Source: Sclerurus mexicanus (taxonomy: Eukaryota; Chordata; Aves; Passeriformes; Furnariidae). From it: 64,000 bases of DNA. Positions 25,921 to 37,600 of this stretch are shown piece by piece; within the stretch, counting starts at the first letter, position 1; each line of letters opens with the position of its first letter. The stretch is from NCBI GenBank assembly GCA_013396755.1, contig VWZF01003025.1, positions 1,365,002-1,429,001 on the forward strand, in the 5' to 3' direction. The position numbers and the translations under genes were made by a program. The notes below the pieces were generated by a model that searched no databases, had not been told where the DNA came from, and saw nothing but the letters and a program-made list of their open reading frames with translations.

Positions 25921-26238
25921 TTAAATTGCAGGGAAAATCTCTGCTATCACTGGCTGTGTTTAAATTGAGAGGGGAGCCCCTTCACCTGCAGTTTTAAGGG
26001 TAACTATTGTGGAAAACGTGCCTTTTCTACGGTTTTAAGGCTTTCAATTGATGGGGAATTCCCAATTTTCTGTTACTTTCAGGTTTAAATGGAAGGGGAA
26101 AACAATTATGGTGCCGTTTTGTGGCTTTGAATTAAGGGCAAAATCCCCATTTTCATCTCCTAAGGTTTCAGCTGAAGGGGACTACCTGTTGTCCTGCATT
26201 TTAAATTGAGACTAAGTTCTTTATGTCCCATTTGGGGC
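25921..26238 (+). repeat. Degenerate tandem repeat of about 42 bp, about eight units
   Basis: Units start near 25921, 25959, 26001, 26042, 26084, 26126, 26166 and 26199. They share a TTTnAATTGAnGGGGA-like head and often a GGTTTTAAGGC-like end; two successive units are exactly 42 bp. Individual units are strongly diverged, so this is an old array. It lies less than 1 kb from the 51-bp minisatellite. Confidence 0.65.
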
Positions 26239-28402
26239 TTGGAGGGGATGTGGGTGATGGGGGTTCGGGGCAGATGAGGGTCCTTGGGGGGCACTTGGAG
26301 GCCTGCAAACAGCCCCTTCCCCCGGGAAAGAAAGCCCAAAGCCTCGGGGTCTCAGGTGCAGATGATGGGCCCCCCTGGGCACTCCACAGGCAGCAAGACC
26401 TTTCTGTCCTGGCACCTCTTCTCATGGAGCAATCCCTTGGCATAATCAGTTTTGGAGGTGGAATTGAAATTTCGGTGGTGGTCTCCCAAATGTGAATGAA
26501 GGTTTTTTCCCTTAGGAAGGAAAGCACATTGCCCAATAACAGTGTCCCAGCATCAATCCTTGGATATTTTCTATTTTGGGGGGGGCTCATATTTTGAGAT
26601 GCGGGGTCATAGTTCCTCTCTGTAGCATGGAAACCAATTTTGGATCCACAGGTTGGGTGGCCTTGGTGTGCTTAATTGCTTCTCCTAGTATACGATGCTA
26701 TTGGTTAGAGCTCTTGAGCCACTCCAGAGGGAATGCAGAACCCAAGGTGTTGAGCTTTTTGTCCTGCTTGTTTAGTGTCTGAGCAGCTGGTGGTGGGGTT
26801 TGGGTTTGGACGCTGACTCTGTGAGACTGAAGGATTTTGATGGAATATAGAGCTGCGAAGGGAAGTGCCGATACCAAGGTGCGTGGTGCTCTTCAGTGGG
26901 TGCACTGAAGGTGCAACCAGCAATAGTTTGCTCACCTGACAATTTTTGTGGTTTTTGCCTGATGTTTTTAATTTTGTAGCTGGATTCTGCAAGAGGGAAA
27001 AAAAGTATTAGCACATAGAACTGAGGGGATCTCGCGTTGCTCTTTGAGTGTGGTGCAAATACGACTTTGCACATGAAAGGGGAAGGTCAGCAAACCCTTT
27101 CTGTCCTGACGCCTCTCGTTTGAGACTGGCGGCTGAAGGTTTGCACCTCTGGATGTGCGCTCCGGGTTGGTTCCCGTGTACACACCACCATCTAGCGGGA
27201 CTGTGGGTCGGTGACACTGGGGACAGTCCAGCAGATGCCGCTGTGGGCTTGAAAAAGACGCAAAGGTGTCGGATGTATCCAGACAACGGAATGGGAAGAT
27301 GCAAAGTTCGGAACGTCCTCCACTGCTCTCGCGGAGCCCACCTTCCAAACTTAATGGTCCAGCAATTGCTCCCATACCAAAAGTCCTAGAGCGAAAAGTC
27401 AGCTCTGGCTCTCACTTTCCCCTTGAACAGCACCGCCCACACCAGTCTACGTGCTCAGCTCTGTGGGTTCTCACACACTTGCAGTCCCACAGAGCCAAGT
27501 TCCAAAACTAAAACCATCCCTCGGGAAAGGTTCTGGAAGAAAGAACCACGTGCTGGAACTCCCAGTTCTGTTGCCCAGGCAGCAGCGAGCCTGCCGGCCT
27601 TCCTCCCCAGCGAGGTGCAGCATCACACTCTGCATCCCGCAGGGCATCCCCACGGACTCATCAAACCTTTGGCCAGGTTCGAGGCTTTTGCTTCTCTTTT
27701 ACCGAGCCCCCTCCGGCAGTTTGAGTGTTGTTTGGAGGTCGAAGGTACATATAAATATATAAATAAATAGGGCTCTGTCTCAAGTTTTACTTAAAGGACA
27801 GCTTTGAGTTGGAGAGAGAGCGTTTAAGAACAGTGGTTTCTACGTATCGTGCTGTGTCATTCAAGGTCATGGTTACCAGCCTTTCTGGGATGCTGCAGAT
27901 CCAGGAATGCAATATGCCACCCAGATTTTGCCTTGGAATTGTCAATCCAGAACACCCAGGAGACATTCAGAAGTTGTGCTGACACTTACAAATATTGCTT
28001 TTGTGTTTGCAAAGTTTTTTTCAGCATCTGCTTTACCAAGACAAGAAAAATTATTTCATTTTAACTGAATATTTTTACGATTGATATTACTGGCTGTGAT
28101 TTTCATTTAAAAGCAGAGACCAGAGTGGTTGTGATGTGTCTGCTTTCCTGCAACTATTCTTTAGGCACAGAACTGTTGAGGAACCCATCTGGTCCAGGTA
28201 GCTCAGTTTGCAAACTGCAGATAGAGATGTGGATTGAGCTGTGGGTGGGTGGGAGCTGTGGAGCTCGGCCACCTTCTCATCATTGAGAAGTTCCTCTGGT
28301 GTCTTTTGAGTCACTTTAATGCAGCAAACAAGACACCGTAACATATTAACAAACAATGAAAACAGCTTTGCTGGACACTGTACTCTGTCTCAGAAACCTT
28401 TT
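26239..28402. other. Intergenic flank downstream of SLC7A9
   Basis: Moderately GC-rich around 27.0-27.7 kb with scattered CpGs. A CTCF-like core is present at 27185-27199 (CCACCATCTAGCGGG). No coding exon recognised on either strand. Confidence 0.45.
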
Positions 28403-28408
28403 TTTATT
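28403..28408 (-). terminator. SLC7A9: Likely SLC7A9 polyadenylation signal
   Basis: AATAAA on the minus strand about 150 nt beyond the SLC7A9 stop, in an A/T-rich run. It is the first canonical hexamer downstream of the stop codon. The cleavage site itself is not visible. Confidence 0.6.
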
Positions 28409-28559
28409 ATATATATTTAATGTTTTCAAGTACTAAAGGGTTGCAAAAATAATACACCAGTATGAACATAACAATTTAGCCAGTATATATATCTGCCAGA
28501 CTTTGAAACTACTTCAACCAGTACAGCAGTTAGAAGCAGTCTGGTAGGAATAAAATATT

Positions 28560-28624
28560 TCATGTGGTAACTTCCTCTGCTGGAACAACTTCCAAAAGCA
28601 TCTGGAGGTGCATGGTCATGGGCT
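28560..28624 (-). CDS. SLC7A9: SLC7A9 last coding exon (C-terminal tail)
   Basis: Acceptor tcctcag at 28625-28626, then KPMTMHLQMLLEVVPAEEVTT and a TGA stop at 28560-28562. The VVP motif in the tail matches human (MEVVPPEEDPE). In the family this tail matters for trafficking with the heavy chain. Confidence 0.93.
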
Positions 28625-31600
28625 CTGAGGAAAAAAGGTATTGTTAGAGAACAGGATTTCAATTCAGACTCTTTAAGTGAGGAAATTATCCTTCCAAATA
28701 GTTGTCTGTCTTTTCTGCAGTCCTATTTCAAAAGATCCAAACTGCAGCATTCCAGGTTTCCAGACTTGCTCTTATTATAGGCCAACGCTTCTAATTGCAG
28801 AAGTACATTATAACTAATAATGCCAGGGGACGGGAGAGTAAGCTGATGGATTTTTCTGAATGTCTGTACTCATCCTGTTCTATTCAGCTAGTTCCAATCA
28901 GCCTCTTACCTGGGTATCCTGTTTGCCCTGAAATAATTACCAAGAGTTTCTCTGGAGCCCGTGCAAACTCAGTTTAGAATTGTCACGCTGGGTTCTTGCA
29001 GCTTTCACTGTACTCAGCACTGGGGTTATTTTTTTGCCTTAGTGCTGCCAACATTTACTTTGGTAACTACAGTAAAAACCCAGTGTTTGGTGGCATAAGA
29101 ATTTAGCACTGCTAATCTTTAGTTAATGGCTAAAGCAACGTTTTGAAATAGAGGTAATCAAAAAACCTGACTTTACAGATTAAATAGTTCTGTTAACTTC
29201 TTCGTGCTACTACAGCGCTGTGTTGCTTTTTTGTGAATTAAATTAAATTTTCCCTCGAGTCAGACATTACTTTTCTTTCACAGGGAGGAGTAAAATACAG
29301 TCTTCAGTAAAGCTCACTACATGTTTGGGAAATTGCTTCCCTGGACCAGACAACGAGCTTTGTTACAGCAATTAATCTCGAGTTTAGCAAATGTTCTGTA
29401 GAGTTTGGAGGTGGCTACCTGAGATATACTTACTTGATATTTTTTGGGCCCAGCTGAATTTAAAATGAACAAAAAGTGCATAAACTACAAGTCCACTGAG
29501 TATAAATAAGATACAGTACAAATAGGCCAGTTCAGGCGCACTGATGATTGGTGCCAAAACCAGTACAATGGAGACCAGTGTCACTATGACAGGAATGACG
29601 ATGGGTACCTGCAAGTCACAAAACACAGAATCACTTCTCCCTTCCTCTGCTGTTGCCTGTATGAAAGAATATTGTGATGGCCTTGTGCAATTTTCCCTTT
29701 TAAAATGTTTGGAATCAGATGGGGCAGTTGAAAGAGCAGCAAGAATACGGGCAGGGAAAACTCTTGTGCTAAATCAGTCACTAAGATCTCTTTGTCTCTA
29801 TTGCAAATTGCACTGTAAAAGTTTGCATTTTAATGAGCCTGGGACCAAACTCCAGTGGAACGACCTGGGCTCTCGTTTGGGGTGCTCTTGCAGTTTCCCA
29901 TCCCTGAAAATTTGGGTTGTGCCCTGTGGTTTGTGCAAGTGAGAATCAACGTTGTGTAATGTTTTCCCAGTCCTTACGAGCTGTGTCCTGGTGCATAACT
30001 CCAAATAAACAGCCAGACTTCAGGTAAGGGGAGGAAAAACCAAGGAGTCAGCCCAGGGATGCTGTTTAAATACCCAGATGTAGGATGAGTTCCTGCTACA
30101 GCATTTATGGGAACGGAGGAAAAGCCATACGGAACGATGAACTTACCTTGATGGGTCTGTCGAGTTCCTTCCTTGTAAACCTCATAACAATGAGTGCAAA
30201 CACAGTTAAACCATAAAATATCCAGACTGCGAAACTGAAATAATTTATGAGTGTTTCAATGTCACCAGGAATAATATAAATAATAGCGATGGCCCCCTAA
30301 AGAGGAAAACAAAAATTAGTGCAGTCTGTTACAGAAGGCTAAATTTTGTTTATGTGTCATTATAAATGTGTGTTTAGTGTTCCAAAGTGTGAACTGTGAC
30401 GGCTTTTGCTTAAACATCTGGGTGTGGTCATGTTGCAGCACCTCTAAAGGTTGTCCCCACATCCTGTCAACAACTTTGGTGTGCAATCTTAATCCCATTT
30501 CATGGCAAAAGACTTATGACTTCTATGCATTAATCTCTTTTATTGTTGACTGCGTATCTTGAAGATACTAAATGCATTTTTAGGTTTTTAATGTTACTGG
30601 GATTGAATATATCTTGTTATGCCTTGAAGATAAATGGATAAAATAAAAACAAGATGTTCTAGATTTATTTTTAAATGTATTTACTGACTGGATTTTTTTT
30701 GGTGAGATAGAAATGTATTCTTACAGAGGAGACAGGGTAGTGATAGTTTGCTTTCCAGCATCCTTTGAAACAATTGCCTAATACTAATCATTCATTTCAC
30801 TTCTTGTTTTCATGCTGTTGATTCTAAAACATTTTGATTTTCCCAGTATGTATTTAGCAATTTTCTTGTCTCGACAGTCAAAGATACGGGTCAAGCTGCC
30901 TGTAAGAATGTGTGGCAGGATGGAGAATTTTTGTGGGCCGTTTTTGTGTCCCCGGAGTAAATACTTACATAAAATATGATGGCAGGTGCTGGTGTTAAAC
31001 GTTTCACACTAATGTAAGAGAGCACCTTCAGCATGTGCCCCTCCCGGCCTGCCACATAAACCAGCCTGGCGAAACAAGCACAAGGGGATGCCATTATTAA
31101 AGAAGAGATGACTGCCACTCGTTTTCGGGTTGCTTTTATTGTGTGGCTACAAGGTGAGTGTAATTTTGTCAGTATTTTCTTTGCTATGCATGGGGACTGT
31201 TGTGGTAGGTTGAACTAAGGGAAATGGCCAGGGTTAAAGCAGTGAGCTAGAAACTCATTCCAGAATGGTTCATTTGCACATTTAATTGAAAATTATTCGG
31301 GGAAATGTTAGCTACTGTGTCCCTTTTAATTAAATACTTCCTTTTTCATTTGCTTCTTATCAAAAAGCTCCATTGACAACTTTTTGTCAAAAAATGGGGT
31401 TTACAGCCCTATTGCATTCAGCTGGACTTGAAAAGTTATAATATTTTAAATAGTAAATGGAAGTGTTGAAGAAGTGATAGAAAGGAATAGCTTCTCCTTC
31501 CAGTTTCCTTTATTAGTACTGGTAATTTTTAACTGCTAAATTCTCAGCTTTAAAATTTATGTACCTTTTGTACTATATCTGCTTTCAATTAAGAAGAAGA

Positions 31601-34600
31601 GACCTTGTTTTCTAATTTGTCAAACCTGAATAGCCACTGCTTCTTTTGGAAAATTAAATAAGTAGATTTAGAGGTACTTTTAAATTAAGTTTCGTATATT
31701 GTGGATCAGAAGAACGTCTTTATGTGTGTGGATACATAAATGGGAATATAAATCTTTCCATCCTTCAAAAACTGCCATTTGAAGAGCATGGGAACTCACC
31801 TGCCTGCAGTAAAACAGGTCCCATTGGCAGATCCAATCGTAGAAAACACCACAAAGAGAGGAACTATCCAAGAGGCTGGATAAAGGACTCTGTCTCCGAA
31901 TGTCTGGCACATGGGATTAAAAATGAGTCACTTTTGTCATTTGAACCACCAGGAGGCACATTCAGGACTATTGGAGTCTCTTTGTAAGGGAAGTAAACGG
32001 GGATCTGAGACACATCCCCAATGAAAACATGTCTATTTTGTGTAGTTATGAATGCTCTGCCAAATGAAGACCTGGATGAACTCACGGGCCGCTCTGTAAA
32101 AGGGAGAGTTGTTGCCGTGGTGTTTAAGACGTAGGAAACACTGGAAGGCAGCTGTAAAAACCGCACAGACCTCAAACCGTGCTAAGGACACCTGGCTGGG
32201 GATGTGTGTGCAGAGCAGGAGGGAAGATGCTGCAGGGCATGGCCCGCAGCACTGGCAGAGTTGCCAGCCCTCTGCAGGGAGGGACAGCCTGGCAGAGCCT
32301 GGCAGAGCCTGGGGGACGAGCACCCCGTGCCTTGGTACCTCGGCTGGCACCGCAGGAGACCTTAGATCTCCCATGGGTACATCCCCCACTGCAAATGAAT
32401 TTGAACTGAAATGTTTCTGACAGGCGGGTTTGGAGTTTTTAGTTGGGGGGGTGGTTGACTTTTTATATTTTATTTTAGTAAGTCAGGCAGAAAGAGCTTT
32501 GGGTTTGCGGGGCTGCGACATCAGCGCTGTTCCCTTGGCCAGAATTAGGATGCTCAAAGGGTACTTAAAGCAATCTGAGCTTTGGTTCTGCTGCCTCTGC
32601 TCAGTGCCAGTTGTGAGATATTGAGAATTTAGTCTGATGAGTTCAATTATAGTTGATGGGTTTTGTTCAGATCGTAAACTTAATGGTGTACTGGACAGAA
32701 TTGGTTCTGAAACAGGATATAATTTGATACACACGTTGCTGTACCTCCTGCTGCAAACAAGATACAGAAACGCACAGAAGATCTAAATTTGAAAAGCTTT
32801 TGCTTTCAAACATTTTTAAGTATTTCAGCATTAGGGTGCTTCACTCTGCTGCACTGTATTTTGCACGTTTGTCACACGCTGTTTGTTTTCTCCAAAAATT
32901 ACTAACATTAAGAAAAATTGCTGCATGACCTCAACAGCTCTTTCAGAGACAGGTGTCCCGTGGAAAATTTACCCAGTGGAACTGAAGGGACAGATGTATT
33001 TTTTAAGGTTTCAGAAACGTGTAGCATCTTTAATTTTACCTGCAATAGTATGTCTCGCAATAAATGTAAAAATTGTATCTTTCAGGTTTGGTAAGGGGGG
33101 GAAAAAAAAACCCCAAACAAAAATAATAAGGTGGGAGCGAATTATGGAGTGTTTGCTGTTATCTCCAGAACAACAAACTTTGATCTGCCGTCATTTGGCG
33201 TGTGCTTCTTTCTCAGAAACGCCCAAAAGGGCACAGCAAGTGTCAGGTGCAATTTCTCTTCCATCCTTTGGGTGCCTGCGGGAAGCAGCCGCCCCCTGAG
33301 CCGCGGCGTCCGCGAAATGTTAGCTGAAGGCTGCCGTGCTCTCCCTTCCTTCTTTTTACCCCCCCGTTGGGAGAACCACTGTGTCAATGAAGCATTACTG
33401 AAATTTTGGGTGAAGAAGTGGCAGCCGATAACAACGACAGCTTGGACTGAACCCAATTGCATCCCCGGGGAAAGGACGGTTCCGGGGAAGGAGCCCTGTG
33501 ACTTTAGGGCTTCACACGACTGCGACGGGCTCGGCCCTTTCTCAAGGTGCTCTCTCACAGAATAAAATAAAGCTTACCACAGCGACTGCCTGGGACTGCA
33601 GGAGCTCCGTCGAAGTCATCACGGTGAAGTAGGAAATGTTTATCAGAACGTAACACACTGTAACCAAGGGGATTCCAATAATTATAGAGAGCGGGAGGTT
33701 TCTAAGGGATGCAAAAGTAAGACCCCCGTCAGCATTGCTGTATCACTGCTGGAGCTCTCATAGTCAGCTGTGGACTCTTCCTTTTCCCTATATGCTCTTT
33801 ACAGTTTTTTTTTACTTTAGAGCTACCAGGTCACTTAATAGAAAAAAAGGAAAAATACAAACTCAAGCAAAAATACAAAGCCTGTCACACGTGCTAATTA
33901 GCTTTGGCTGTTAGTGCTCAAACCTTGCAGAACTGCTGCTTTTAAAAAACAACCCAAAGCATATGCTTGCTTGTAGAAATACATATGAAAGGTTAAATAT
34001 ATAAAATACATTTATAAATATATAAAGGGTTTGATTTTTGCCCATGGAAACACTGCTTTCCTACCTGTAAGGATTTTGAAGTTCTTCTGTGATGTAATTC
34101 AGTTGATTCCTGCAAGGAAAAACATTCATACGGTGTTTTAGCAGTCAGGGGTTGAAATCCTGTTATACTTTGAGGTCGGGTGGGTTTTTTGTGCTTTTTA
34201 ACTTTTCAGTAAAAACAAAAACAATACAGTCAATCTTTTAAGTGGGAAAACTGCAGGACAAAACCTGCGTGAGCTTCTTATCCCAATGCCAGCCTCTTGA
34301 TTCACCATCTCTTTCCCCACGCTCTCTATTCCCTCTGAGATGTTGAAATCTTGGATTAAAATATCCCAGAATAACGACATGAAAATTTGGCAGACATCTC
34401 AGATTTACAAGGTTGCCTTTTAATTTCAAGCTTTGCAGCATCTGAGCCTTTTCAAATAAAAATGTGGACACTTGGCTTTTACAGTTCAAAAGGCAAATTT
34501 TTAAATGTTGGTGCCTGGTGTTACATAGGCAAATGATTATTTAGGCACCAGCATCTTTGCCCCCTTAAAAAGTCTAAATTAGCGGATTTACATGCCCAAG

Positions 34601-37600
34601 TTGAGAAACTTGACCTTACAAATAGAACCTGAAAGAGTAATCTATTTTAAAATAAATTCAATTTTAAAAACTTTTCAATGGGGCTCACTTTGTTGTAAGT
34701 CAAGGTATATATTCTTATTTCTTTCCAAAATGCAGACCTATAAGCAGTTTGAACATTTAAGAACAACATTCATGGATTTGCAACCTGGAGGGAGGAATAT
34801 TTTGCCCAACCCAGTGGAATTAAACTGTGCTCTCCTCTCCCAGTCCTGCAGCAGAGCAGTTGTCCTTTCAGGACCTAGAATTATTCCTTTCCCTAATAAA
34901 TAACTAATAAAAAGGAGTGGAGTTTTTTTGGCTGTTTTTAACCAAACTGCTGTTCTTTTTGCAGAATTCATGATGAGATTCTTCATAACTTTTTCAGAGT
35001 TCAACAGGGAGAGAAGAAGCTGGTTCAAGGCTGTTAAAGTGTAACTGCTCAGGGTAGGAAAGATTCCTTACCATCCATCGTATGCCCAGAGTCCATTATA
35101 AAATGCCAGACTGATGGAACTAAGAGAAATTTTACTGTCCTTGAAAGAATCTTTGAAGTTTTCGTTTTTTCCTGCAAATAAGGTGTAATTACTGATCAGT
35201 GTTGAAGGTAATCCTTGTAATCCCATCAGATCCAACATCTTTAAACTTCTCACTGTTAGAACCAACTAATAGCCTGCTTGTATTAATTGATCTGTGGTGT
35301 TGCACTTCCCACCCGTTCCCCTTCTCTAAAAGAAGTTACCACAGTTCCCAAGAGATGCAGAACTAAAACCCTGAATAAAGAGAGTCAGGGCTGTGCCTTA
35401 TTACTCTGCCGCTTCCTTTAGTGGGGAATTTATTAATGGTCATTAATTTTTTTCAAGTAACGTATATTTGATTACCTTGTGCAAGGAGAACAATTCCACT
35501 TACAATAATGACTGTGACAATGATCATTTTAGCAGCCGTGAGAAAATTCTGGAGGTAACTTCCCAGCTTCACACTCAGTGAATTCACAATTGTAATTACC
35601 ACTGAAAGAAATTAAATTATAAAAGTTTTGCATTGAGTTTGTCAGAGTTGAAAGAAAGGTTGCCTTTAACCCTAAGCACACCCCCCTCCCCTTATACACT
35701 GGACTTTTTCCTCACGCTTGTCTATATTATATAGAGTTTTTAACACACTGTGTTTGGATAACTGGTAAAATAGTGAGGAAAAACACTTTTCTGAATTAGA
35801 GTTTGGCCGTACCTCTAACAAAAAATAATGCACTGAAGTTGCACAGCATTCTGATAAATGCAGAAACAACATTTCCACACTTCCTTTTCTCCCTTTTCCG
35901 CTAGAGATAAGCGTTCCTTACGCAGCTGTATCAATCTTAATAAAGAATAAAACAACCTTGGACTGCGAACAAACCATTTTTAAACCTTTTTCTACGTTGT
36001 CGAATTAGTTATTCCGGGAAGAACTCCCTATACCGCGTCTCAAAGATTTTTGGGGTGCCGGGGGGCTGACGTGCACTGACCCCTGGGGCCAAACACAAGT
36101 CACTGTGCGATTTTGGGGGCGGTGTGGCTTAAAAAAGAGGCACTCTCACCGATGGCTGCTGCTGCCAGACACTTGATGACAGCCTGGGGCGGGTCGCAGC
36201 CCGGATAAAAAGGAGCCGAGGCGTATTCCGCAAAGCTGAGACAAATGATCGCGAAGGAGCTGGGTTTGGTGACCAGCAGGCTCGTCCAAGAGAACAGAAA
36301 TGCTGGGATCGGGCCGAACGCCTCCATGAGGTAAGGATATTCTCCTCCAGACTTTGTGATCATCGTACCGAGCTCCGCAAAGCAAAGCGCACCTGAGTGA
36401 CGAGAAAAGCAACTTTTTATGACTGGCCAGAAGGGATGGTCACTTTTTAATAGGTAGAAAAGCTAAGGAAATTGATATACACAGTGCACTATTACTGTCC
36501 ATGTTCCTGTATATTTTACTGTGTATGCAAAATATATATGCAAAATAAAATTTCAATTACCTGTGAGCAGCTGGAAAACATACCCTGAAATTAATAAGAT
36601 ACAGTCCAAAAACCACTGCTGTTGATATTTAAGACTTGGCCAAAAGCAGTACAAACATTTTGATTTCATATTACATTGCTGTTTAAGAAACCAACACTAT
36701 AAGAAGCTTTTAGATGAGAATTGCACTGGCTGACATAACTTTTGGAACCCTGAAAAAAACAGATTTGCTGCTCAGTTTTGAAGTAACAAGTCTGCTGAGC
36801 TCAGCATTAAAGTACAGTGATAGTTCAGATCTACTGCTGTATCTTCAATTAAGGGGTTTCTGTATGCCCTGTCCCTTGCTACAATGCTCAGAGGATTCCT
36901 TTGGTTTACTCCTTGGAATATTTTGAGGTGCTTAGTGTGACATTTTCAGGTAGTAGAATTAGAGTGACACAAGGAGAAAACCAGCTCCCTGCCAGTAGAT
37001 GTCACATTTTGCCAGTGAGTCAAGAAGACGAGTGTTCTCTTTATTACAGCCAGTGGATGAGGCCAGCAAAACTAAAACTCGATTTCAAAATAAATGGAGA
37101 GTGTGGTTTACAGTTTTAAAAGCTCAATTTATCTTTTATAAACAGCACATTTCAAACTTATGGCCAAGTACTGCTACACGTAAATACATCAGTATTTAAC
37201 TGATTTTGGTCTGTGTGCTAGTAGCTGATTTGGGCAATGAGAGCAGTTTGCAAAGACAGAAGATATAAAGATTTAGGCAGAGATTCTGATTCTTTGTTGA
37301 CTCCTTTACCTAATGTTGCCAGAACTCCACAGGCTGCCCAGATGGTTAAACAAGGACCCACAGCTTCAACATTGGCAAGTACTGACTTTGGAGAGACAAA
37401 GATACCCGAACCAATAATTGTACCAACAATCATACAGATTCCACTGAGGAGGCCCACCTTGAAAATAAAACGAGACGTTTTTGTAAGTAGTTTCTGGAAA
37501 TTCAGCAATTACTTTTCAGTATCATAGAACTACAGTAACTATCATTACTGATTTTTATTAGTTTTTAACATACAAGTTCTACAAAGAAATATATTGAAAT

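Noticed and set aside
32109..32420. 103-codon plus-strand ORF
   Set aside because: It lies inside an SLC7A9 intron on the opposite strand, with no domain pattern.
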